Shown here piece after piece: positions 1-10,397 of a DNA stretch of 64,000 bases. The position numbers were made by a program, and so were the translations under genes. Source of the stretch: Phytophthora sp. 'mugwort' (taxonomy: Eukaryota > Oomycota > Peronosporomycetes > Peronosporales > Peronosporaceae); contig JAUCEF010000002.1 of the NCBI GenBank assembly GCA_033558025.1, positions 62,001 through 126,000 of the forward strand, in the 5' to 3' direction. Position 1 is the stretch's first letter; each line of letters starts with the position of its first letter. The notes under the pieces are model-generated. The model was not told where the DNA came from and did no database searches. It was given only the letters and a program-made list of their open reading frames with translations.

Positions 1-287
1 AGCTTTCAGGTGAGATCGCATCAGGATTTCAGGTTTTGCTAGTGCCCATTCTGCGAGAAAAGTTTGGGGTCCAGGTGCAGGTAGAAAAACGGATGCGGAA
101 TGTGATCGTGACCGATCTAAAGATGCAAGTCACAGGAGCAGACGCTGCAAAAGCAAAAGCTTGTTTGCAACGCATCAGTCGCTCATTGCTTTGGCTTATC
201 GACGTGGAATCAGCTCTTTCCGAAGACCAAGAATGGGTAGGCGAATTTGCCCGCAGAAAAGCTGCCAAAATGTGTGCCAACATTTAG
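1..287 (+). CDS. C-terminal end of a coiled-coil adaptor paralogue (5'-truncated by window edge)
   Basis: The reading frame is open from the first bases (codons in phase from base 3) and ends at the TAG at 285-287, so only about 94 C-terminal residues are present; there is no internal ATG needed as a start. The segment LSGEIASGF..LLVPILREKFGV aligns without gaps with LTSEIAAGF..LLVPIMRERHGV near the C-terminus of the gene at 20568-22517, followed in both by a basic stretch and a D/S-L-x-LQV motif. The two genes are therefore paralogues sharing a C-terminal globular module. Known function of this module: I do not recognise one. By analogy with the full-length paralogue, which has a dynein-adaptor-like CC1 box at its N-terminus, this may also be a cytoskeletal adaptor, but that is inference from homology of the tail only. 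Confidence 0.75.
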   Translation, partial: LSGEIASGFQVLLVPILREKFGVQVQVEKRMRNVIVTDLKMQVTGADAAKAKACLQRISRSLLWLIDVESALSEDQEWVGEFARRKAAKMCANI

Positions 288-428
288 TCGGAGGCACTTA
301 TCAAAAAAATCAAAACATATACAGCAAGATGAAGCATCGTGCATCCAAAACAAAAACTATCCTCGTTCCAGTCGCTTGGCCCCTCTCTTCTCCTGAAAGC
401 TGCCGTAGTTACCACCGATCGCTGTTCT

Positions 429-3011
429 TCAGACTACACTTGTAAACAAATGTTGATCTTCAGATGAATGAATCTCGGGCGACGTCAGAGCTGTTTCCTC
501 ACTGTAGTCATTCACCAGCATGCGATAATCTGCACGAATCGGCACTCTCTGGTTCATCGCTGGCTGGCGATAGACATTGTCCAGAAAGAAAAACTTGGGT
601 GCTATGGGATCACGAAGACCTCGAGCGCTATCCAGACGCACACACTCTCTCAGCGGCAGATACTTGGCCACAGGGGGGTAAAGTGAGATCACGTGGTAGT
701 TGAATAGTAGCACGATGACAATGAGCACAATGATGAATATTGGAGGAACGGCTGCCTTCTTGAGCGATAGAATTCCAATCAACGTAAGCTGAGCTACGAC
801 AATGGCGATGATGCAAAACTTAAACATGCGTGGCCAGTAAGCCCCGAGTGCAAAACACATTGGCTTGTACACACACAGCACTTGCCGACGGTAGACAATT
901 TCGGCAACGAAAAAGAAGAACCAGGTAAAGTAACAAACCAAAGGCGCGATCGGTGCAAAAGTCAACGTCACGAGTAATACCAGGAAACAGTCGGCAAGGG
1001 CGTTGGTCGGATCAAAAGGATCCGTCTGCGCAATATCGCGTAGACCAAGCCACGGTGAGTTACGTTCACGTCGGGTGTGTTTGGGGGCCAAAAGTGCAAA
1101 AAGAGCCGACAGAACCAACGGAACCACACGTAACAACTCCAAAACCAGCCCCAAACCTGTCTGTACGATCACGTAAGAGATGAAGAATGTCGACTGCTGC
1201 GGCATGCTACGACCAAGCATGGACACGAGCTTTTTCGGTTGATCCAGAATTTCCTTGAGGCTGTCCAAGATTGTTCCGACGATTACCGTCACGAAAAAAA
1301 TCTGGACCAACTGAAAATACGCCAACTTGGAGAATAGTGCCGCGCGAACCTCTGTATTCGACGGGTGGCCTTCTCGTCCAGAAAGGAAATTAAACACGAT
1401 TGGTGCCAATGCACTCAACGCCACAAGGGCCAACGGTGCAATCTGCTTGAATATATCCTGAAGAATTGGATATTCATCAAAAGCATTGTTCATGAATGGT
1501 AGAGCTCGTCGAAGAGACTCTACAGTGGCCAGAGAGGCGACGAATGCAGTAGGAATCGTCCAGAAGAGCACAATAATGGCCGAGATCAGGGACGACACAA
1601 GCATACCAAAAGCTCGAGTGCGGTAACGGAGCCCAATGTTGTCCCAGTTAATGTCGTCTGCATGTGGTGCCGGTACAACTGCCATACACGCAGGATCCTT
1701 CGACTGGAGCGTCTGTTGCGCGACCTGCGCCGACATGAGCGACGTGAATGAAACAAATGCAGCTCGTCTCATCGCCCGGATAGGGCGTTCTTTGCGAACC
1801 TGTTCACGCTCTTCCTGGCTCATTTCTCGCTCATGTCGGCGGGATTTCTTCTCATCAATATCATCTTCTTCATCACCTCCAAAACTGCTTCGCAATTGCT
1901 CCACCCGTCCTCGACGGTCTATCAACGGAGCGTTCTTCGGATCTCCGTCATCTGCTGACTTTTTCGTCTTCTTGTGCCATCTTCCTTCAGATTCTGTCAA
2001 TTCCAGTTCATCATTCTCGTCAAAGCTGCCCATTTCCTGTTCCTGTTCCTCTACTTGAATCGCAAGCTGCGCCTGGGCGTCATCAATGCTTTGAATCTCT
2101 CTTGCAACTTCTTCATTTAGCGTCGCCAATTGGTCCTGGTAATGATCAATACTGTCCACCTCATATCCACGACTTCCCGTCTTACACATGAGCATCCCAA
2201 GCCACGATTTTCCCTCTTGATGTCGCGGTCTCTTACGCGAACGTTCATACGTCGCCAGTGCATGTTCAAGATCCCCTCGCACTTTCTCGCGTCGACTCAC
2301 CAGCGTCTCCAATGTTGCACATTCCAGTGCCACATACACATTTCGGATCGACGAAGGGAAAATCTTTGCCAAGTATTTCTCCAGCGTCTGACGTGTGCGT
2401 AAATGCAGTGGCAAATCATTAACAAGTACCGAATACTGCGGCGCCTCCATTCTGCCCAGTACTTCATGACGATAACGCAAATACAGTTTATACTCTTGAA
2501 CTAACAATCTCATGGCGTAGGTCGCCATGAGGAACGCGACGACTGTCGGGCCCCACAGTCTGTCACTGCGCTCAGGCAAATTGCTCAAGGAGATTAGTGT
2601 CAACGGGTCAACTGGCGCTCGGCTAGTCGATGGCTGCTCTGCTGTTGCATATAACGGGAACAGCGCAGCCGAACAGCCCACTGCCAGTAGTGCCAACTTT
2701 TGACCGAGTCTCAGGAATCGAAGGAACGTCAGCGTGTCCAGTCCACATCGTTGCAGTATTTCGTCGTCCGATACTCGGAAATCGGCAGAAACCCAGCGGA
2801 AAGGTCCATCACGACGAGAACTCAAGGACGACACATTGAAAACGTCTTCCTCTTGACGACGACTGTCATAGGCGCGACGACAGCGTCTACGAAGACACTC
2901 GAAAAGTATCAGCCCTGCCCCCAGTATCGGAAAGTAGATGGACACACTGGTCTTGATGGTGCCGCTCGGGTTGGCATTCGCCGCAGCGGCATCTTGCTGC
3001 GTCGTGCTCAT
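429..3011 (-). CDS. OSCA/TMEM63/CSC1-family osmosensitive cation channel
   Basis: An 860-residue intronless protein read from the first ATG of the frame (3011); the frame stays open about 100 nt further up but has no ATG there. Order: short cytosolic N-terminus, a membrane segment at about residues 22-40, two further hydrophobic segments in the first 200 residues, a long cytosolic insert with the family signature YSVLVNDLP..TLEKYLAKIFP and paired coiled stretches plus a charged acidic/basic linker, then seven or more membrane helices from about residue 490 to 820 and a short tail. This is the DUF221 arrangement (RSN1_TM, PHM7_cyt, RSN1_7TM). The family forms mechanically or osmotically gated cation channels in plasma or endo-membranes. 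The charged linker is longer than in plant OSCA proteins. Family assignment is firm; the ion and stimulus are inferred. Confidence 0.92.
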   Translation of the reverse strand: MSTTQQDAAAANANPSGTIKTSVSIYFPILGAGLILFECLRRRCRRAYDSRRQEEDVFNVSSLSSRRDGPFRWVSADFRVSDDEILQRCGLDTLTFLRFLRLGQKLALLAVGCSAALFPLYATAEQPSTSRAPVDPLTLISLSNLPERSDRLWGPTVVAFLMATYAMRLLVQEYKLYLRYRHEVLGRMEAPQYSVLVNDLPLHLRTRQTLEKYLAKIFPSSIRNVYVALECATLETLVSRREKVRGDLEHALATYERSRKRPRHQEGKSWLGMLMCKTGSRGYEVDSIDHYQDQLATLNEEVAREIQSIDDAQAQLAIQVEEQEQEMGSFDENDELELTESEGRWHKKTKKSADDGDPKNAPLIDRRGRVEQLRSSFGGDEEDDIDEKKSRRHEREMSQEEREQVRKERPIRAMRRAAFVSFTSLMSAQVAQQTLQSKDPACMAVVPAPHADDINWDNIGLRYRTRAFGMLVSSLISAIIVLFWTIPTAFVASLATVESLRRALPFMNNAFDEYPILQDIFKQIAPLALVALSALAPIVFNFLSGREGHPSNTEVRAALFSKLAYFQLVQIFFVTVIVGTILDSLKEILDQPKKLVSMLGRSMPQQSTFFISYVIVQTGLGLVLELLRVVPLVLSALFALLAPKHTRRERNSPWLGLRDIAQTDPFDPTNALADCFLVLLVTLTFAPIAPLVCYFTWFFFFVAEIVYRRQVLCVYKPMCFALGAYWPRMFKFCIIAIVVAQLTLIGILSLKKAAVPPIFIIVLIVIVLLFNYHVISLYPPVAKYLPLRECVRLDSARGLRDPIAPKFFFLDNVYRQPAMNQRVPIRADYRMLVNDYSEETALTSPEIHSSEDQHLFTSVV

Positions 3012-4780
3012 GGTCGTTCCCAAGGCGAGCAAAGAAGAATATTGGGATACGGCAGCGAAGCGATCCACAAAAGTGATCACGCTAGTCGGGCTGCAAACAA
3101 ATACAGCAGAGTACAATTTATTCTGAGGATGTGGTACGTTTTAATCGCACAATTATAATACTGTACCGTATATAATATAAAAAACGAGCATGTATTGTGA
3201 CGTTAATATTGGAATTGAACAATTACTGTAGCTACCTGCTCACCCTGAGCATTGCAAGGACGGATTGGTACGACTACAAGTACATATAGTGAGTGACGTT
3301 ACTACTTCCGACTACCAAAATATTGTAAGCGTCGTACGCGGATGAATCTGATCCGTCTTCGGACAAATGGTTTTACCGGTAACTGCACTACCTAGCGATT
3401 TGTTTTTTTTTTAAATTAAAATACCTATACCATGACGCAAGACGCATAAGACACTGTCAAAGTGTAAAATGGCGTTTACATATATAATTTGTGATCTGCA
3501 AATATTGACAATATCATATTGTTCATGTATACCAATATGTATGGACACCGCCTTCAAAGCCTGGCGATCGATCTCGAGCCCCAGCAAGAGATCGGGGGCA
3601 GTGCTTATCGGTACACTACACAAGTCAATCATGTCCTACAGTACATGTACGGGCTAGCGTTCGTTAGAGAGACTCGGCCTATCAGACTCCACTGTTGGTC
3701 CAGCTCCCTTGGACACTAAGTTCTAGTCAACGGATCGCATGATTGGAGAAGACAAACCGTCCGAACGTATAGTGCTCGCAACTTCGTGTACTAAGTACTT
3801 CAGCCTTAAGGACGTCGTGCAGACTCCTCCATTGCAGCACCTCGAAGGTGAGTTTTCGCTGTCAAATAGGCGACACCAAAATTCTTGCAGCTTTGCCTCT
3901 TTGTCAGTTGGCGCTGATTTTTCCACTCTAGGCATTTTCAACTCTTGGAATAGAAACTTTTTTTGTAGAACTCAGTGCAGTCTTTTACATGCGTAGCGCA
4001 GTTTGTTGCACGCATTATTGGCATTATGCCGCGAATTTGATACCGAACGCTCCATCAAAGCAGCGTCGACACTTCGACGCTATTGAGTTGTTGTCGACCA
4101 TTTGATACTCATATTGAGTACAACTACTGTACGTGTAATATATCGATGGTACCAGTACCAGATGCACCGGAGGAAAGCTGAGCTGCTAACTGCATCAGGA
4201 GAGACGGAGCCGGGCGCGTGCCTTGATCCAATCATACCGCAATGAGCGCGTGCTCTTCAACGTACAGTTTTAATCAGCAAGGATCGGACAGCAAAACCAG
4301 GACAAACCAGCAGAACGACGTGATCTTTCACGCTTCTGACGGTTCAGTCTGGATCACCGGCACTGCGAGGCTATTAGCATCATGCAGGACCTTCACGTGT
4401 TAATTGCTCCAGGAAGTGTGGATGTGAGCAGCTCCCAAGTATTCCAGCAAACAAGTCTCTTTGTTACGACTAGCATAATAGTGCACTGAATTGTACTGAG
4501 CTTGGCGTGGGAACAATTCTGCGTCGGCCTTCAGCAAAACCGGGCCGGTCAACTACAACTTTGTCTGTCATAGTTCGGCAGCGGATCCCGCTCTGCAAAG
4601 ATTAGCGGGTCAACGCTTTAATCTGACAATGCACTGCAATGAGTGCAGGCAGGTCAAGTCACCACGCATGCCTGGGATCACCATCTCGATTCATCTCTTG
4701 GTTGGGTTGTCGGTTACAAATGCTAGCATGTCCAGTCATCTCTTTGCCTTTGACCTACAAACTGTAGCTCGGTTCCGTGT
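3012..4780. other. Intergenic region, no supported gene
   Basis: About 1.8 kb between two divergently placed genes. Only short frames without recognisable domains are present (for example a 70-codon minus-strand frame from an ATG at 3935). The first few hundred bases are AT-rich and hold the putative promoter of the channel gene; the last part holds the promoter of the transporter gene. I see no repeat or RNA gene. Confidence 0.6.
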
Positions 4781-4796
4781 CTCACTTTTCAATCTT
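4780..4796 (+). promoter_or_regulatory. Oomycete initiator-like core promoter of the BT1 transporter
   Basis: CTCACTTTTCAATCTTC matches most positions of the oomycete initiator consensus (GCTCATTYYNCAWTTT) and runs straight into a pyrimidine-rich flanking segment. It lies about 15-30 nt before the ATG at 4810, the spacing usual in Phytophthora, and so excludes the in-frame GTG at 4777 as a start because that lies upstream of the expected transcription start. Confidence 0.6.
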
Positions 4797-4809
4797 CAGA
4801 GCGCGAAGG

Positions 4810-6462
4810 ATGCAAGCTCCTGAGCAACTCAAGCAAAACTCCTACGCAGAAGCGAAGTCGCCCAATGTGGACGGCATTTCGTTAAGCCAGCACGAGAATG
4901 GAGCGTTGCGTGCCCCTCGTGGCTCCGTGTCCGTGTATTCGTGGGAGAATTTCGGCATGGCGGCGCACTCGGCTGGTGTTGGTATCGTGAACAGTACTAT
5001 CAGTGGTGTTGTCTATGCGGTGCTCAACAACTATCTCCACATGTCGGCAACGCTCGTTGCGACGGCGGTTGCCCTCATCCAGTTTCCTCGCAGCCTCCGT
5101 GTATTCACCGGAATGCTCACGGACACCGTCCCGATCTTCGGCTACCGTCGTCGTCCGTACATTGTGATTGGATGGGGAATGACGTTCATCTCTTGCTTCC
5201 TCATGGCTGTGCTGCCTCTTGGTGACCCGTACTATGGCGATCAGTCCATTGCCGACTTGGACACCAGCGCACTCACCACGGAAGAACTTGCAACGATCGA
5301 CACGGACGCTCCCAATCGCGGTATCAAGATGATTATCCTCATGATGTTCGCCAACTTTGGTACAGTGCTCGCATACAGTGGTTTCAACGGTACCATGATT
5401 GAAATCTCGCAGCAAGAGCCCGCACACCTCCGTGGCACTGCCATGGGGGACTGTGACGTTGTCTTCTATTGGTTCGCCATCGTCTCGGCCTTTTTCACGG
5501 GTCTGGGTCTCAACAGTGAAGACTACGGCGGCACCTTCTCATGGTCGATCGGCTTCAACGCTATCATGGGCGTTTGTGCCGCAATGTCGCTTCTTGTGCT
5601 GCCCTTCTGCTGGTTCTGCATCCAAGAAGAGCGCGTCACGTCCGGCCCGTCCAAGTCAGTGTACACTTTCCTCTACGAATTGCTGCAGCGCAAGACCATC
5701 TACCGATACATTGCGTTCCGTTTCTTTTACAACGTGCTGGCGATGATTTCCGTGACATCGTCGAGTGCGATTCAAAGCACATGGGCTGGTGTGGAGCCAA
5801 TTAACAACGGGATCGCGACGATGCTTGCTGCCTTCCTGACCATGCTCGGCACGTACTTAGTCAAGAAGTACGGTCTGGCTTGGAACTGGCGGTACATCAT
5901 CATCTTTGCCCAGATCCTCGTCGTGTGCCTCGATATCCTCCCGACAATGTTCACGATCTGGGATGTCGTCCGCAGTCAGTGGTTCTGGCTTGGAGTCCCG
6001 CTGCTCGAGAAGATCCCCTACGCTGCGACTGACTTTGTTGGAGCTCTGTTCATGCTCGAAGTTGACAGTGAGGACTTTGAGGCCACTCTCTTTGGACTGG
6101 CCGTGACTTCGCAACGTGTTGGGATTCCGTTCGCGACGGTACTCACCAAGACGGTCGACGGCTACTTTGACATTGAGCGCGAGTACATCCAGCAGGACGA
6201 CCACCACGTGCGCTCGCAGGTCACATACGCTTATGTGATCGCTTATGCTGTTAACCTCCTTGCCATCGTCTTCGTTCTGCTGCTCCCGCGTCAAAAAGAA
6301 GAGCTTCACCGCATGCAGCGTGACGGGGCCACCAACAAGATGGCGGGTATTGTGACGATTGGCATTCTCATCTTCGCTCTGGCCTGGTCGCTAATGACCA
6401 ACATCCTCAGTCTCTTCGACTCGACCAGCTGTCTGCGTATTGCTGGAGGTAGCGGATGCTAG
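4810..6462 (+). CDS. Folate-biopterin transporter (BT1/FBT family, major facilitator)
   Basis: A 550-residue intronless membrane protein. After a 45-residue hydrophilic N-terminus come about twelve hydrophobic helices; the first half carries the BT1 hallmark loop FTGMLTDTVPIFGYRRRPYI, between helices 2 and 3, and the middle has EISQQEPAHLRGTAMGDCDVVFYW. Length, helix count and these motifs fit the folate-biopterin transporter family, proton-linked carriers of folates, pterins and in some members S-adenosylmethionine, expanded in oomycetes and kinetoplastids. Substrate is not deducible. The start was chosen as the first ATG after the initiator element just upstream. A folate enzyme (MTHFS) lies 9 kb away, but nothing indicates co-regulation. 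Confidence 0.9.
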   Translation: MQAPEQLKQNSYAEAKSPNVDGISLSQHENGALRAPRGSVSVYSWENFGMAAHSAGVGIVNSTISGVVYAVLNNYLHMSATLVATAVALIQFPRSLRVFTGMLTDTVPIFGYRRRPYIVIGWGMTFISCFLMAVLPLGDPYYGDQSIADLDTSALTTEELATIDTDAPNRGIKMIILMMFANFGTVLAYSGFNGTMIEISQQEPAHLRGTAMGDCDVVFYWFAIVSAFFTGLGLNSEDYGGTFSWSIGFNAIMGVCAAMSLLVLPFCWFCIQEERVTSGPSKSVYTFLYELLQRKTIYRYIAFRFFYNVLAMISVTSSSAIQSTWAGVEPINNGIATMLAAFLTMLGTYLVKKYGLAWNWRYIIIFAQILVVCLDILPTMFTIWDVVRSQWFWLGVPLLEKIPYAATDFVGALFMLEVDSEDFEATLFGLAVTSQRVGIPFATVLTKTVDGYFDIEREYIQQDDHHVRSQVTYAYVIAYAVNLLAIVFVLLLPRQKEELHRMQRDGATNKMAGIVTIGILIFALAWSLMTNILSLFDSTSCLRIAGGSGC

Positions 6463-6710
6463 AGACGTACAACGTGTAGTGAGTGCGTGGCGCTGGGCCC
6501 AATAATTACTATTTTTTTCAACTTTTGTCATCTTCACTCGTCTATTGAGTTTGCCGGCCTACAAAACAAGAAATGAACATTGCAAACATGGTTCAATTCA
6601 AAAGTTAGCGGACACCTACCGCTTTTCGGGCAACTAACGGCCGTTCCTGGTCCTTGATGACGGACGTCTAGACTCTTCACTTCGAGCCATCATATTCCCT
6701 CACTTACTGC

Positions 6711-9700
6711 TCATTTCGGTGCGTTCGCAAGCGTCTGGTAAGCATTCCAGCACTCAAAATGAACTTTGCCAACACCACTGGCCAACTCGTAGAAGCGACC
6801 ATCGAACCGCTCTGGGATCTGTAAAATTGGCTGTGCGCAGTGCACACACTTTGGTGCCACCGACTGTTGGTACTGCTCCCAACACTCAAAGTGCACAAGG
6901 TGTTCGCCCTCGATCTTGTAAAACCGACCGTCAAACTTGCCCGCCAGCTTGATCACAGGCTCACTGCAGTGCACACAGCGCTGAGCGGTGGCCATTTGGT
7001 ACGCCTCCATACACTCAGCGTGGCACTTCCCTCCATTTACCTGGAAGTATTTGCCATCAAAGTGTCCAGGGATGGCAGCGATCGCGTGGCCGCAGTGGAT
7101 GCACTTCTCAGACGTGCGAATCTGATACGCATCAATGCACTCGGCATGCACGCTCGAGCCGTCGGGAAGAGTAAACATACGACCTGAGAAGCGGCCGTCG
7201 ACGACTTCAATGCGCTGGTGACAATCAACGCAGACCGGAGTATTACGCTCACGGTAAGCATCCACACAAGCGCCCTGGCACACGCGGTCCACCTTCTTCT
7301 GTCCGTCCTGTTCATGTGTGAACGTCCGGAATGTCCCCGACAAGGCCTTCTGGCAGATACAACATACAGGTAGCGAACCCGTGTCCGAGACAGGCACGAC
7401 AGCCGTCGGCTTGGACGAGAAAATCGTCATTAAGAAGCTCAGTTGATACGGCAGGTGGCCATCATACGTCGCCGGGATGATGACGAATGGCTTGCCTCCT
7501 TCAGCGGGCATCAACGGCAGTTCCAGCAGGCAACTGCGGTTTGAAATGAAAGTACCCGTAGCCACGACATCCTGCGAGAGGTCAATTTTACGCTGCTGAC
7601 GCTCCCCATTCTTCACGACAACGGGGGCAATGTACGAAGGGTACTCGGTCTCCATCTTTAACCGGCGCGATGGCTGCTCGAGGTGGATGATGAGGTTGCA
7701 GCCATTTGAAGCTGGAGAGAAGAGCTGCACTTGTGGGTTCAAGTGCATGGCGTCCCGTCCGCCGCTCGTAATGCCATTCCACTCGCCTGACACGATGTGA
7801 ATGCTCAGACTCGGTGAAACGGGGTTACCAATGCCGTCTGGAAGCGAACGGAAGTTGTACAGGTTACGCGACTCGATGACAGTCGTGAAGAAGCAGTAAA
7901 ATGCACTGAAGTCCATCCAGTAGGTATGATCCTCGCGGAACTGGAACCCGCACTCCACCTTCTGCATACGGGAGAAACTGTGCCACTTTGGGTCTTCATT
8001 GGACCAGAAACCCTTCCATTTCTCCGGTTGCTGGTGCGTTCCAATGCCCCAACTGTTGCGTAACTGAATCAAGCGAGTGTGCTCGCCCTGATAGTCCAGC
8101 TCCACTAGCTTCACGATACCATAGGCATCCGTCTTGCGAAGTCCTGTGGGCAGTTCAGCGGCCATATCTTCATTGCTACAACCCACGAGCGAGCCCGCCT
8201 GAAGCGCCGTGCTGATGGTCTGCCACGCGACTTCTTCATTCGAGCACTTTTCTTGCAACTTGTAGCGAGCAGGAACCCCACCGTAGAGATCCTGCAAAGC
8301 GTAACCTTCCTGTCCACCGACAATGGCCTCGTATCCACCATGAAGCTTCGCGTACGCTTTCTCTACCAGCAGCGACCAGATCTCAAACTTACCGTTGCTA
8401 CCCGTAAAAGACCCGAACACCGGCTTGCCGTATTGGCTGCACGGAATGTAGTCGTCGACGACCACCACACGGCTGCGGTTATTGCGCCAGAAGCGTACAG
8501 CATACACTCCCTCTTCATTGTACTGTTGTTCCTTGGGGAATACGGTACCGACCTCAACGCGGTCAGGACGCACCAAGTCGTCGCTCAACTCAGGAAATAC
8601 TTGTGACAATGCAAGCTGCGACGTCGACAGAATCGATAGAGCGCCGAACACGTACGCATCCGCCAGTCTTCCCACGCGCATATCGCCAGGACTAATACCT
8701 ACACCCGAGATACGACTGGCGGCCTTGGATTCGCGCGAACGGTCAAAGAGACAAGTTCCCTGGGCATGGAAGTATACCGGCACCAAAACCGAGACGCGCG
8801 ACACGACCCCAGAGTCGGACATATCGACCCGATACCCCGATCCCTCTCCAACACTGGCAAAAGCGAGCGGCTTGTAGTGCTCAAGTACACTCTTCTCCCA
8901 CATGAGTTCAAAGCGTTGCAGTCCGTCTTGCACAAACTCGCTCATGTGTACAATCATATTCTTCGTGAGTAGCAACAGATGGTCGCGTTTCCGCTTCGTG
9001 ACCCCCGTGATCACTGCCTCCTTGGCGATTTTCACAAACTGGGCGTCAATCGGCGTGGGATTCTGACGGATGATCTCTAGAATACTCTCGGCCTCAATGG
9101 GGTTCTTGATGGACATACTACACACGAGCTTCTTGGCATCGTCCAGCATCGTGATCTCAACGTACGCCGTCTCATTGAAGAAATCCGTCACGCGTTTCCA
9201 CTTTTTAATGTATTCCTGCAAATGCGGATACTTTGGGTTAGTCGCATCGCGGAAGATGGAGGACGCATTGGGTGGGAACTGCGGGTCGGTGAACTTGGAT
9301 CCAGTCTGTCGGTTCTTGCGTAGGATCTGCAGCCACTCGCCGTTGTCCGGCAGCGTGCGCTGGTTGTAGTATCGTTCCTCCACTGGGTCAGCGCGTTCGT
9401 TCTGCACCACTGTGATCGTGTCATTCACTTTCGTCACGTTGTAGCCTTCACTGCGTTCTTGAGGGTTAGTACGGTTGCGCTCCACAGCGCTGGAGATCTC
9501 TAGTCTCGTGCTCAGTGAGTCCATGTTACGAGCGCGTACAACCTGGCGGATACTCAGTCCAACGCCCTTTCCATCCGGTTCATCCCTCTCGCCTTCTGAC
9601 TTACTGCTAACCGACAGATTCGCCAGCAGCGTGCTGATACTGCTGCCAGATGGGGTCGCAGTCTCCAGACTCACCGAAGCCGGCGGCTCAACGGGAGCTG

Positions 9701-10397
9701 CGGGCGTCTGCGGCGGAGCGTACGGATCGTACGTAGGGGAAGCTGCAGGCGGGGCGTACGGGTCGTATGCTGGGGCCACAGCAGCGTTCGATACTGGGGC
9801 AGAAGCAGCTGGAGTAGGCGTCGGAGCGTACGGTGGGTTGTAGCCCACGCTGGCCGAAGCCGCAAAGCTCGAATCTGCACCGTAGCCCGCGGACTGCGCC
9901 GTTGCAGCTGGATTTGCAGCTGGAGCCGTGAATGACGTGGATGACACGCCGAATAGGTCCCCGCCGTCGTCACTGACCGCCGTCGCAGCTGCTGGAGCCA
10001 CTGGAGGTCGATGGGTGCCACATTCTCCGCAGAACAGGGCGGTCGAGTCGCCGAAGGGCTCACCACACTGCGCGCATGTGATGCCGGCAGCAGGCGACGG
10101 CGCAACTGGCATCGGGGCGCTGTAGCTGGGAGCGGAGGTCGTCGTCGGTGCCGTATAGGACGTGGTCGACGTGAAACTCGGAGTGGAGCTGAAGGAACTG
10201 GGACCGGTGGCAGCAGTCGAAGCGGGCGCCACGTAGGGCAGCGAGGAGCTGAAGCTGGAGGATGCGCGTGCAGGGGACGCCTCGACCGGAGGAGGGAAAT
10301 CTGGGACGTCTTCACGAGGGGCGCCGCATTCAGCACAGAAGCGCGCGCTCGCGATCTCGTCGGGTTCCCAGCGGTGGCCGCATTCGCCGCAGAACAT
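6711..10397 (-). CDS. Multidomain pseudo-calpain with zinc-ribbon and tandem LIM-like modules
   Basis: A 1228-residue intronless protein from the ATG at 10397 (the frame is open ten codons further but only via TTG). Order: zinc ribbon with two CxxC pairs (residues 1-30); Pro/Ala/Ser/Thr-rich low-complexity linker with a second zinc ribbon (around 110-135) and a PYDPYAPP-type repeat; a conserved region about 310-500; a calpain-type cysteine-protease fold about 560-840 followed by a C2-like domain; and about 200 C-terminal residues of tandem 48-50-residue units with CxxC, GxFDGRFY and VHxEC motifs, resembling LIM halves. The triad is broken: LADAYVF replaces the usual GDCWFL (Cys to Ala, residue 581), KTDAYGI replaces GHAYSV (His to Asp, residue 757), while Asn survives in LRNSWG (781). 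It is therefore predicted to be catalytically dead and to act as a scaffold. Several candidate ligand-binding Cys remain. Confidence 0.85.
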   Translation of the reverse strand: MFCGECGHRWEPDEIASARFCAECGAPREDVPDFPPPVEASPARASSSFSSSLPYVAPASTAATGPSSFSSTPSFTSTTSYTAPTTTSAPSYSAPMPVAPSPAAGITCAQCGEPFGDSTALFCGECGTHRPPVAPAAATAVSDDGGDLFGVSSTSFTAPAANPAATAQSAGYGADSSFAASASVGYNPPYAPTPTPAASAPVSNAAVAPAYDPYAPPAASPTYDPYAPPQTPAAPVEPPASVSLETATPSGSSISTLLANLSVSSKSEGERDEPDGKGVGLSIRQVVRARNMDSLSTRLEISSAVERNRTNPQERSEGYNVTKVNDTITVVQNERADPVEERYYNQRTLPDNGEWLQILRKNRQTGSKFTDPQFPPNASSIFRDATNPKYPHLQEYIKKWKRVTDFFNETAYVEITMLDDAKKLVCSMSIKNPIEAESILEIIRQNPTPIDAQFVKIAKEAVITGVTKRKRDHLLLLTKNMIVHMSEFVQDGLQRFELMWEKSVLEHYKPLAFASVGEGSGYRVDMSDSGVVSRVSVLVPVYFHAQGTCLFDRSRESKAASRISGVGISPGDMRVGRLADAYVFGALSILSTSQLALSQVFPELSDDLVRPDRVEVGTVFPKEQQYNEEGVYAVRFWRNNRSRVVVVDDYIPCSQYGKPVFGSFTGSNGKFEIWSLLVEKAYAKLHGGYEAIVGGQEGYALQDLYGGVPARYKLQEKCSNEEVAWQTISTALQAGSLVGCSNEDMAAELPTGLRKTDAYGIVKLVELDYQGEHTRLIQLRNSWGIGTHQQPEKWKGFWSNEDPKWHSFSRMQKVECGFQFREDHTYWMDFSAFYCFFTTVIESRNLYNFRSLPDGIGNPVSPSLSIHIVSGEWNGITSGGRDAMHLNPQVQLFSPASNGCNLIIHLEQPSRRLKMETEYPSYIAPVVVKNGERQQRKIDLSQDVVATGTFISNRSCLLELPLMPAEGGKPFVIIPATYDGHLPYQLSFLMTIFSSKPTAVVPVSDTGSLPVCCICQKALSGTFRTFTHEQDGQKKVDRVCQGACVDAYRERNTPVCVDCHQRIEVVDGRFSGRMFTLPDGSSVHAECIDAYQIRTSEKCIHCGHAIAAIPGHFDGKYFQVNGGKCHAECMEAYQMATAQRCVHCSEPVIKLAGKFDGRFYKIEGEHLVHFECWEQYQQSVAPKCVHCAQPILQIPERFDGRFYELASGVGKVHFECWNAYQTLANAPK

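Noticed and set aside
3723..3996. Short frames on both strands in the first intergenic region
   Set aside because: About 70-85 codons, no domain, no initiator-like signal nearby.
4882..5427. 181-codon antisense frame opposite the BT1 transporter
   Set aside because: Shadow of a strongly supported membrane protein; no domain.
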